Positions 7,074-12,842 of a DNA stretch of 12,842 bases are shown piece after piece. Numbering within the stretch: the first letter of the stretch is position 1; every line of letters starts with the position of its first letter. The stretch spans positions 1-12,842 of the forward strand of contig CAYGUK010000107.1 in assembly GCA_964352985.1 (NCBI GenBank). Direction: 5' to 3'. Under the pieces are notes generated by a model that was not told the origin of the DNA, searched no databases, and saw nothing but the letters and a program-made list of their open reading frames with translations. Source of the stretch: CAYGUK01 sp964352985. GTDB lineage: Bacteria > Pseudomonadota > Gammaproteobacteria > JAHCLG01. The translations under genes were made by a program, and so were the position numbers.

Positions 7074-7552
7074 CCATGTCTCGAATTGATGCTGATTTTA
7101 ACCATGATAATTTTAGTCAATTTGATTTATTAGAATTATTTGATCTCATCGCCAATGATGCTAATTTTGAAGTGGGCGAAAATTGGGTTGATATCGATTG
7201 TAATTTAGATGAAATAATTTTTCTTGGCAATAAGATGACTTTACGTCACGCTTTTGAAAACATTATTCGTAATGCTATGGCTCATAATGAAAATGAAAAT
7301 ACGATCACCGTCACGATTAGGAAAGAAATAGAAAAATTAAAAATTGTCCTAAGTGATAAAGGGCGTGGTATAGCCACTGAGCAATTAGAACATATTTTCG
7401 AGCCTTTTTACCGAGCGTCTACTGATGCAAAAGGTTATGGCTTAGGTTTAGCCATTGCAAAAAGAGTGATCATGCAACATAAAGGTCATATTTTTGCTGA
7501 GAATAATTCAGATGGTGGCTTAAGTATTATTATCGAATTACCAATCAAATAA
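7074..7552 (+). CDS. cpxA: CpxA sensor histidine kinase, C-terminal part (HATPase_c)
   Basis: This is the ATP-binding half of the kinase that starts at 6175. After the MSRID linker it carries the N box HAFENIIRNAMAH (about residues 345-357 of the rejoined protein), the G1 box DKGRGIA (381-387), the F box FEPFYR (395-400) and the G2 box GYGLGLAIAKR (407-417). All core ATP-site motifs are therefore intact. As deposited, an in-frame TGA six bases before the ATG at 7076 separates it from the N-terminal half, so gene finders would report a 158-residue ATPase-only protein starting there. No ribosome site precedes that ATG, and the codon usage and motif order show one gene. The stop lies 20 bp from the stop of the convergent gene. 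Confidence 0.85.
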
Positions 7553-7572
7553 AGTTTCATTAGTTTTAGATT

Positions 7573-8529
7573 TTAATCCATAAAAAAATTATAGGCGACG
7601 ATACCACCAATCAACAGTGCAATGAGTATGAACTTTTTACCCCAAGATCCGCCACTGACAATTGGATTACGGTTATATTGAATTGCTTTATCTACAATCG
7701 TCCCAAAAAATTGGCTATCAATATATAGGCAAGCGGCACTCCTATCGATATGATCTTCAAATTCTTGTTCAAGGGTGTTTATATAATCATTGCGCCAATG
7801 ATCAATTTCTTTATCGACGTATTGCGTCATTTCACTCATCAGTTGAACCATATTATTGGTATCTTTAGTGAGCGCTTCAAAATTAATAGCGAATATTGAA
7901 ATATTGTCACTGATTAATTTATTGGCGAGAGAGAGATATTTACGCGCAAGATTAAAATCGTCGTTGCGAAAGTAATCTGATGCTTTATCTTCAAATAATT
8001 TACTTTCAGCAACAATACAGTATCGTTTACGTTCAGTTAATTCATAAATTATCTCTTCGCATGCATTATGATTGTCTAAATGGTGATTGATTAGCACCAA
8101 GGCTTCACTAAATTTTTCATCATCAATCATTTTATCGATATACTCGACATCATCTAAAAATTTCATGTTGCTAGATAAAATGTCGATATCAATTTTAATT
8201 CGAGCTTTTAACGCATCATTGCTTGCATAGACATGAGAATTTTCCAACAAAAATTGCGCGTATTCGACATCGCCCAAATGATTATTAATTTCTAACGCGA
8301 CAAATCTCACGGCATAACACGCACGATTTCTTGCATTGATACTTGGACTGTCTTTTAAGACATTAGCACTTCGTAACACTTCAAATTGGAGATGGAGTTG
8401 TTGAATGGCTTCATCAATGGATTTTTTAACAGGCTCAGCAAGAGTTTCTGTATCTTTAAAAATAAGTGATTCTAAATTATTACACAAATCATTTATTTTA
8501 TTGAATGCCTTTTCGATATTCTCTTCCAC
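7573..8529 (-). CDS. Unrecognised helical protein with C-terminal membrane anchor
   Basis: I do not recognise a family. The 318-residue protein is almost entirely helical and acidic, without an N-terminal signal peptide. Two stretches resemble TPR-like hairpins: about 135-154 (IDDEKFSEALVLINHHLDNH) and about 181-205 (Asp/Phe/Ala/Leu pattern). Residues 299-315 (KFILIALLIGGIVAYNF) form a single transmembrane helix three residues from the end, preceded by GKK, so the protein would be tail-anchored with its bulk in the cytosol. The GTG at 8527-8529 is the presumed start. In-frame GTG/TTG codons up to 8550 are also possible, because none has a clear Shine-Dalgarno sequence; an in-frame stop closes the frame just upstream. 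It converges on cpxA and is divergent from fadH. A host-targeted tail-anchored effector or a membrane-complex scaffold are both possible, but neither is shown. Confidence 0.7.
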   Translation of the reverse strand: MEENIEKAFNKINDLCNNLESLIFKDTETLAEPVKKSIDEAIQQLHLQFEVLRSANVLKDSPSINARNRACYAVRFVALEINNHLGDVEYAQFLLENSHVYASNDALKARIKIDIDILSSNMKFLDDVEYIDKMIDDEKFSEALVLINHHLDNHNACEEIIYELTERKRYCIVAESKLFEDKASDYFRNDDFNLARKYLSLANKLISDNISIFAINFEALTKDTNNMVQLMSEMTQYVDKEIDHWRNDYINTLEQEFEDHIDRSAACLYIDSQFFGTIVDKAIQYNRNPIVSGGSWGKKFILIALLIGGIVAYNFFMD

Positions 8530-8559
8530 AAAACACCAACGAATTTGCCACTACACTCT

Positions 8560-8565
8560 AATATA
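8560..8565 (-). promoter_or_regulatory. Weak candidate -10 for the tail-anchored protein gene
   Basis: TATATT on the minus strand, with transcription predicted to start near 8553, about 25 bases before the GTG start. No acceptable -35 hexamer was found at 16-18 bp. It is offered only as the best candidate in the 184-bp divergent region. Confidence 0.25.
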
Positions 8566-8654
8566 ATGTAGCATATATCACAAAATCTGCCACAATGATA
8601 AAAATTAATAAATATAAAACAGTCAGTTACAAATTTTTTTTCTGATGATAAAAC

Positions 8655-8684
8655 ATGACAGTGCAAAATAAGTTTTGCTATAAT
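8655..8684 (+). promoter_or_regulatory. Sigma70 promoter of fadH
   Basis: ATGACA (8655-8660, five of six matches to TTGACA), an 18-bp spacer and a perfect TATAAT (8679-8684). TGC directly before the -10 makes it an extended -10 (TGnTATAAT). The start is predicted near 8691, leaving a leader of about 23 bases that contains the AGGG ribosome site at 8702-8705. Confidence 0.75.
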
Positions 8685-8713
8685 CGTCCGATTTCAATGG
8701 TAGGGATAATAGC

Positions 8714-10735
8714 GTGGCTAATAGTGATTTTCCGAAAATGTTTGAAAAGTTAGATCTTGGATTCACCCATTTAAAAAATCGGATCATGATGGGGTCAATG
8801 CACACGGGATTAGAAGATCATGCGCGTGATTATCCTAAGTTGGCAGCGTATTTTGCTGAGCGTGCAAGAGGCGGCGTTGGTTTAATTGTCACCGGTGGTA
8901 TTTCACCTAATCGTAGTGGATGCCTAGCACCTTTTGCATCCAAATTAACGAGTCAAAAAGAACTATCAAGACATCAATTAATCACCCAATCTGTTCATGA
9001 ATTTGATTGTAAAATTGTCATGCAAATATTACACGCCGGTCGTTATGCTTATCACCCCTGGTCTGATGCGCCATCTGCAATTAAATCACCGATTACTCCT
9101 TTTAAACCTTGGGCGATGAGTCATCGTCGAGTTTTAAAAACTATTTCACATTTTGCGCGTTGTGCTTTTTTAGCAAAGCAAGCAGGTTATGATGGCGTAG
9201 AAGTGATGGGATCAGAAGGCTATTTAATCACGCAATTTTTATCGCAAAAAACCAATCAACGTCAAGATGAATGGGGTGGCAGTTATCAAAATCGCATGCG
9301 TTTTGCAGTGAATGTTGTGAAAGCAATTCGCGAACGTGTGGGTAGCGATTTTATTATTATTTTTAGATTGTCTTTGTTGGATTTATTACCTTACGGCAGT
9401 AGTTGGGATGAAATTTTAGAATTAGCAAATGCGCTAGAAAAAGTGGGTGTGACATTAATTAATACCGGTATTGGTTGGCATGAGGCAAGAATTCCCACCA
9501 TTGCCACCATGGTGCCGCAAGGTGTTTTTACATCGGTGAGTCAAAAGTTAAAACAACAAATTCAAACACCGGTTATTACTTCTAATCGCATTAATAATCC
9601 CCAACAAATTGAAGCCATTATTAGTGAAGGTGTGGCGGATATGGTATCCATGGCGCGGCCTTTTTTAGCTGATCCTGATTTTGTAAATAAAGCTTGGCAT
9701 AATCAAGCCAATCAAATTAATACTTGCATCGCCTGTAATCAAGCTTGTTTGGATCATATTTTTGTGAAAAAAAGAGCGTCATGTTTAGTCAACCCCAGAG
9801 CATGTCATGAAACTGAATTACAATTATTACCCGCAAAAAAATCCAAGCATATCGTTGTTGTGGGGGCAGGGCCTGCAGGTTGTGCGTTTGCTATTGCGAG
9901 TGCTAGCCGTGGTCATCAAGTGACATTATTTGATGCTGACTCTGAAATTGGCGGACAATTTAATTTAGCTAAAACGATTCCTGGAAAAGCAGACTTTTAT
10001 GAGACGCTTCGATATTTTAAACATCAATTAGCGCACTATAAAGTAAACCTACAACTTAATACCAAGGCAACAGACGAAATGCTGCAAGCATTATCACCAG
10101 ATGAAATTATTATTGCGACAGGTATTACCCCAAGGCGAATAACAATACCAGGCATTGATCATCCAAGTGTTCTGTCGTATTTAGATGTTTTAAAATTTCG
10201 AAAACCTGTTGGGGAAAATGTTGTTATTATTGGTGCGGGGGGGATTGGCTTTGATGTTGCAACTTATTTATTAGAAGCGCCCAATCAAAGTCGACAACAA
10301 TTTTGTGAACAGTGGGGTATTGATATGTCGCTTACTCATCGTGGCGGCATTCATCCACATGAAATCGACCATCGCAGCAAACATAATATTACCTTGTGTC
10401 AACGTAAAGCAGGAAAACTCGGCAAGAATTTAGGTAAAACGACAGGTTGGATCCATCGCACGGTTTTAAAGCAGCACCAAGTAAAAATGTTGGATGAAGT
10501 TATTTATGAAAAAATTGATGATGCGGGTCTTCATATTACCCGTCAGCAAGAATCTCATGTCATCGCTGCTGACAACATTATTATTTGTGCTGGTCAAGTG
10601 TCTGAAAAAAGCTTAGCAGACTCTTTACAAGCCACTGATATTTCTGTTCATTGTATTGGTGGGGCTTATCAAGCACTTGAATTAGATGCTAAGAGTGCAA
10701 TTGCACAAGCGACAAAGCTGGCCTCGCATTTATAA
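8714..10735 (+). CDS. fadH: 2,4-dienoyl-CoA reductase (NADPH), FadH
   Basis: Iron-sulfur flavoenzyme that reduces 2,4-dienoyl-CoA to 3-enoyl-CoA, allowing beta-oxidation of unsaturated fatty acids. It has 673 residues, against 672 in E. coli, and resembles that protein throughout (for example GSMHTGLE, EVMGSEGYLI, INTGIGWHEARIPTIAT, VSMARPFLAD). The N-terminal TIM barrel binds FMN and substrate, with Y170 and H256 matching the catalytic Tyr/His pair. The 4Fe-4S cysteines are C338, C341, C345 and C357 (CIACNQAC-x11-C). The C-terminal half has an FAD Rossmann motif GAGPAG at 384-389 and an NADPH motif GAGGIG at 507-512. The start is GTG with AGGG eight bases upstream. It is preceded by a strong promoter and appears monocistronic; no other beta-oxidation gene is adjacent. 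Confidence 0.97.
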   Translation: MANSDFPKMFEKLDLGFTHLKNRIMMGSMHTGLEDHARDYPKLAAYFAERARGGVGLIVTGGISPNRSGCLAPFASKLTSQKELSRHQLITQSVHEFDCKIVMQILHAGRYAYHPWSDAPSAIKSPITPFKPWAMSHRRVLKTISHFARCAFLAKQAGYDGVEVMGSEGYLITQFLSQKTNQRQDEWGGSYQNRMRFAVNVVKAIRERVGSDFIIIFRLSLLDLLPYGSSWDEILELANALEKVGVTLINTGIGWHEARIPTIATMVPQGVFTSVSQKLKQQIQTPVITSNRINNPQQIEAIISEGVADMVSMARPFLADPDFVNKAWHNQANQINTCIACNQACLDHIFVKKRASCLVNPRACHETELQLLPAKKSKHIVVVGAGPAGCAFAIASASRGHQVTLFDADSEIGGQFNLAKTIPGKADFYETLRYFKHQLAHYKVNLQLNTKATDEMLQALSPDEIIIATGITPRRITIPGIDHPSVLSYLDVLKFRKPVGENVVIIGAGGIGFDVATYLLEAPNQSRQQFCEQWGIDMSLTHRGGIHPHEIDHRSKHNITLCQRKAGKLGKNLGKTTGWIHRTVLKQHQVKMLDEVIYEKIDDAGLHITRQQESHVIAADNIIICAGQVSEKSLADSLQATDISVHCIGGAYQALELDAKSAIAQATKLASHL

Positions 10736-10751
10736 AAAATCGTACAGTTAC

Positions 10752-10782
10752 AAAAAGTTATGATATAACCTATCTTTTTTTT
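10752..10782 (+). terminator. Weak candidate terminator after fadH
   Basis: An A-tract, a short hairpin (GTTAT-GAT-ATAAC, 10757-10769) and a T8 run (10775-10782) begin 17 bp after the fadH stop. The stem is only five bp, AT-rich, and separated from the T run by five bases. Function as a terminator is uncertain. Confidence 0.3.
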
Positions 10783-10842
10783 GGTGTAAATGAGTGGGTT
10801 ACAATGTGAATATAGTCAATTTAAACTAAACTTAAAAGAAAT

Positions 10843-10857
10843 ACAGTAAAAGACTGT
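10843..10857. repeat. Short inverted repeat upstream of the small membrane protein gene
   Basis: ACAGT-AAAAG-ACTGT is a perfect 5+5 bp inverted repeat, 33 bp before the ATG at 10890. It could be an operator half-site pair or chance. No clear -35/-10 pair was found in the 154-bp region between fadH and this gene. Confidence 0.3.
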
Positions 10858-10889
10858 TGGGTAAGAGTTGATTATTGCGTGAGGTTGAT

Positions 10890-11330
10890 ATGAATGAGTT
10901 TGGTCGCCACTACCGGTTGTTAAGTTTATGCTTGATTTTAACGGGTGTTATCATACTAATGTTAGATCATTTACAAATTAATTTACCACTTTTTGCTGTG
11001 TGGCCAGCATTTATCGCAAGTGTTATTATCATTGCCGGTACTTTAATTATTATTCTTGATCATGAAAGAAGAGAAATTAAAACCCAAGAATTATTAAAAC
11101 ACATCACGTTAATTCGAGACTATCATCGAGTCATCATGACATCGAATCCAAACCTGAGCGCTGAAGAATGGAATAAAAAAATCATGCAATACGCCGAAAC
11201 AATAAATTTTAGAGAATTTTGTGCGATGGAGCATGTGGAGCTATTTCAGCAAGAACAAACAAGCTGCCAAAATCGTACTGAATCTGTCAATGATGAAAAT
11301 TCAGAACAACATAATAATGCCGCCGCTTAA
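10890..11330 (+). CDS. Small two-TM inner-membrane protein of unknown function
   Basis: I do not recognise a family. The 146-residue protein has two hydrophobic segments, about residues 9-26 (RLLSLCLILTGVIILML) and about 34-56 (LFAVWPAFIASVIIIAGTLIIIL), joined by a very short loop (DHLQINLP). A charged 90-residue C-terminal tail follows, probably cytosolic and ending in a low-complexity NDENSEQHNNAAA. The ATG at 10890 has GAGG five bases upstream. A TTG at 10875 would add five residues but overlaps that ribosome site, so I chose the ATG. It lies 154 bp after fadH. Its stop codon overlaps the stop of the convergent next gene by four bases (TTAA at 11327-11330), so the two transcripts must overlap at their 3' ends. 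Confidence 0.7.
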   Translation: MNEFGRHYRLLSLCLILTGVIILMLDHLQINLPLFAVWPAFIASVIIIAGTLIIILDHERREIKTQELLKHITLIRDYHRVIMTSNPNLSAEEWNKKIMQYAETINFREFCAMEHVELFQQEQTSCQNRTESVNDENSEQHNNAAA

Positions 11331-11614
11331 TTTAAATAACGCTTAATCAGACAACATTGTTGTTGAATATCTGCAAGATACAATGCTTTGTTTAGATGCT
11401 GTATTTCATCCAATCGAATTATGGGATCATTAGACATTTGTTGAATTAACTTTTCAGCATAAATCGTCGTTTCAATATTTTCACAATGAAGATGTGTTAA
11501 TCGTTGTTGGAGTATTAGTTGCTCTACAAACAATAATTGTTCTAACTCTTGGTTGGTTGAATGAGGTGTTTCACTCAATTCTAGTGAATGCTTTCTTATT
11601 GCTTTGAAATTCAT
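11327..11614 (-). CDS. Small helical protein of unknown function
   Basis: I do not recognise a family. The 95-residue protein has no signal peptide or transmembrane segment. It is rich in Leu, Gln, Glu and Ile, with heptad-like spacing over about residues 22-60, so a short coiled coil or helical bundle is likely. The C-terminus has a CC pair and a basic end (IQQQCCLIKRYLN). The ATG at 11612-11614 has AGGAG nine bases upstream, which supports real translation. It converges on the small membrane protein gene with overlapping stop codons and is divergent from the dioxygenase gene. No terminator fits between the convergent genes. A regulatory or chaperone-like role is possible, but nothing in the sequence decides it. 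Confidence 0.6.
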   Translation of the reverse strand: MNFKAIRKHSLELSETPHSTNQELEQLLFVEQLILQQRLTHLHCENIETTIYAEKLIQQMSNDPIIRLDEIQHLNKALYLADIQQQCCLIKRYLN

Positions 11615-11700
11615 TATATTTAACTCCTACCTCAGCACGACGCTATAGGGAGTAAATATAGATGAAGAATGTAAAATCAATATGTCAAGTAGGCTTTTTG

Positions 11701-11720
11701 TTGTAACAGTCGTGTTACAA
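11701..11720. repeat. Perfect 8+8 bp inverted repeat, candidate operator
   Basis: TTGTAACA and TGTTACAA flank a GTCG centre in the 179-bp region between the divergent 95-residue protein gene and the dioxygenase gene. The right arm overlaps a possible -35 (TTACAA, 11715-11720) set 18 bp from GATAAT (11739-11744). That placement suits a dimeric repressor. As a + strand hairpin it is followed by T5, but no + strand gene ends here, so a terminator is less likely. Confidence 0.5.
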
Positions 11721-11744
11721 TTTTTGATGAATCATTAAGATAAT
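11715..11744 (+). promoter_or_regulatory. Weak candidate promoter of the dioxygenase gene
   Basis: TTACAA (three of six to TTGACA), an 18-bp spacer and GATAAT (five of six) give a predicted start near 11751, about 43 bases before the ATG. The -35 lies inside the inverted repeat at 11701-11720. The -35 is poor, so confidence is low. Confidence 0.35.
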
Positions 11745-11793
11745 CAAATTAGTCTGTCCTCGTAGAAAATGATTTAAAAATAGGAGCAAAGGA

Positions 11794-12630
11794 ATGTTAG
11801 ATAAAGATCAAATCCACTATTATCAAGAAAATGGTTTTCTCGTCTTAGAAAACATCTTCAGTAAACAAGAAATGCAAGCGCTTATCGATCGCTATCATAC
11901 AATAATCAATAGGCATCAATTTACTGAAGAAGAGTTAGCTTTTTTCTCGACGAAGGATAATGACTTAATTTTTTCCCAACAATATTTTATTGACTCCGCA
12001 GATAAAATTAGTTTTTTCTTTGAAAAACAACAATCATTTTTGAAAGAGGATTTGTTATCATGCCCAGAAAAATTTATCAATAAAATTGGTCATGCTCTTC
12101 ATAAATTAGATTCAGTTTTTAATCATTTTTCACATACATCATTATTCAAAACAATTAGTTTGCAATTGGGATTATGTTCGCCGCATATTGTTCAATCGAT
12201 GATAATTTCAAAATTAGCACAAGTCGGAAGTGAAGTGTTGCCGCATCAGGATTCTACTTTTATTTTTATGCCACAAAAAGATGTCATTGGATTTTGGCTT
12301 GCGCTGGACGATGCTTCCATTAAAAATGGTTGTTTATATGTTTCACCACAACAAATAAATACGTCTAAATTATATTCTCGTTATCTTTGTGATGAAGATA
12401 AACAATATCATTTAAATTCTTTTCAAGAAGTGAATTATGATGAATTAACTTGGCAACCTTTAGAAGTATCTGCGGGGAGTTTAGTCATTTTACATGGTAA
12501 AACCTTTCATAAAAGTGAAGCAAATTTTTCAAGCAATAGCCGGTTAGCATATGCCATGCATGTTATCGATGGTAATATAAATTATCCATCAGAAAACTGG
12601 TTGCAAAGTGAGAGTTTTGATCCACTTTAA
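11794..12630 (+). CDS. Phytanoyl-CoA dioxygenase (PhyH) family protein, PHYHD1-like
   Basis: A 278-residue non-heme Fe(II)/2-oxoglutarate-dependent oxygenase. The iron facial triad is H151 and D153 (VLPHQDSTF) with distal H239 (HGKTFHKSEANF), and R250 (NSRLAYAMHV) probably binds 2-oxoglutarate. The family hallmark N-terminus YYQENGFLVLENIFS is present. Many stretches recall, from memory, human PHYHD1 rather than ectoine hydroxylase: KISFFFEK, INKIGHALH, VVQSM-like IVQSMIISK, DDASIKNGCLY, LHGKTFHKS and SENWLQ. The ATG has AGGAG seven bases upstream. The gene stands alone, divergent from a small unknown gene and behind a 20-bp palindrome. The substrate is unknown; a lipid or acyl-CoA would fit the family and the nearby fadH, but that is inference. 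Confidence 0.88.
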   Translation: MLDKDQIHYYQENGFLVLENIFSKQEMQALIDRYHTIINRHQFTEEELAFFSTKDNDLIFSQQYFIDSADKISFFFEKQQSFLKEDLLSCPEKFINKIGHALHKLDSVFNHFSHTSLFKTISLQLGLCSPHIVQSMIISKLAQVGSEVLPHQDSTFIFMPQKDVIGFWLALDDASIKNGCLYVSPQQINTSKLYSRYLCDEDKQYHLNSFQEVNYDELTWQPLEVSAGSLVILHGKTFHKSEANFSSNSRLAYAMHVIDGNINYPSENWLQSESFDPL

Positions 12631-12634
12631 TCAT

Positions 12635-12650
12635 GCCCCCGATTAGGGGC
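12635..12650 (+). terminator. Candidate terminator hairpin after the dioxygenase gene
   Basis: GCCCC and GGGGC form a five-bp GC stem around a six-base loop, starting four bases after the dioxygenase stop. Only TTATAAATT follows, so the U-run is poor. The position and the local GC content favour a terminator. Confidence 0.45.
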
Positions 12651-12667
12651 TTATAAATTAATCTTAA

Positions 12668-12842
12668 GCTATTCTATCAAAAGAATGGTTAACAATTTTC
12701 TTTGATCCAAATCAATCGATAGGAATATTTCGAGAAAGTGAAACAGTTGAATTAAAAGCTACAATGGATAAATATATTAAAACTTATTGTAACTATTCAC
12801 CAAATTTAAGCAAAAACGTAGAAACGCTGAGAAGAACAGACT
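12668..12842 (+). other. Open frame running off the window, possible gene fragment
   Basis: This frame is open for 58 codons from just after a TAA at 12665-12667 to the window edge. There is no ATG before 12764 and no ribosome site, so the start is not evident. The translation contains FFDPNQSIGIFRESETVELK, where RESETVELK is reminiscent of the start of AlbA_2 (Schlafen-type) domains (ESxxxEFK). It could be the 5' end of a gene with a non-standard start, a decayed remnant, or chance. No other gene was seen in the last 200 bases. Confidence 0.25.

Noticed and set aside
8624..10754. Ten-base direct repeat CAGTTACAAA flanking fadH (8624-8633 and 10745-10754)
   Set aside because: It is short and AT-rich, with no target-site or att-like context and no integrase. 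GTTACAA also occurs at 10798-10804 and in the 11701-11720 palindrome, so chance is adequate.
11652..11675. Two GTAAA half-sites as a third CpxR box
   Set aside because: The half-sites start 19 bases apart, whereas CpxR boxes need about 10; the match is probably chance in AT-rich DNA.
11683..11688. Perfect TTGACA on the minus strand upstream of the 95-residue protein gene
   Set aside because: The nearest -10-like hexamer (TATATT, 11655-11660) is 22 bp away and the hexamer at 17 bp is poor, so it is not a normal sigma70 promoter.
1..12842. tRNA, rRNA, CRISPR array, insertion sequence or phage genes
   Set aside because: No cloverleaf-like segment, regularly spaced repeat, transposase or integrase motif was found on either strand by eye; nearly all the sequence is explained by ordinary genes.

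Overview
The window is AT-rich DNA from a gammaproteobacterium. FadH and the CpxR/CpxA/CpxP proteins are clearly of the enterobacterial/Legionellales type. The base composition, a eukaryote-like PhyH dioxygenase and a tail-anchored helical protein of unknown function would fit a host-associated member of the Legionellales or a relative, but this placement is inference. The run of ten Ns shows that it comes from a draft assembly.

Left part (1-4698, all minus strand): the 5' end of a YihG-type acyltransferase gene is cut by the window edge. Upstream of it lies a two-gene tripartite-efflux operon, an AcrA/MdtA-type adaptor followed by an HAE1-type RND pump. No outer-membrane channel gene is present.

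Centre (4699-7552): a rearranged Cpx envelope-stress system. cpxR (+) is divergent from the efflux operon. A CpxP/Spy-like gene (-) sits between cpxR and cpxA, convergent with cpxR across a strong bidirectional terminator and divergent from cpxA (+). Both divergent intergenic regions carry GTAAA-N5-GTAAA CpxR boxes, so pump, regulator, periplasmic inhibitor and kinase all look like targets of CpxR: a compact self-regulated stress/efflux module. cpxA is interrupted by the N gap plus about 30 bases of foreign-looking sequence. Deleting positions 7034-7073 restores one uninterrupted 445-codon kinase, so the break is probably an assembly error.

Right part (7573-12842): an unrecognised helical protein with a C-terminal membrane anchor (-); fadH, 2,4-dienoyl-CoA reductase, behind a good sigma70 promoter (+); a small two-TM membrane protein (+) and a 95-residue helical protein (-) whose stop codons overlap; and a PHYHD1-like Fe(II)/2-oxoglutarate dioxygenase (+) preceded by a perfect 8+8 bp inverted repeat. 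The last ~200 bases hold a short GC hairpin and an open frame, with no convincing start, that runs off the window. No rRNA, tRNA, CRISPR array or insertion sequence was seen.
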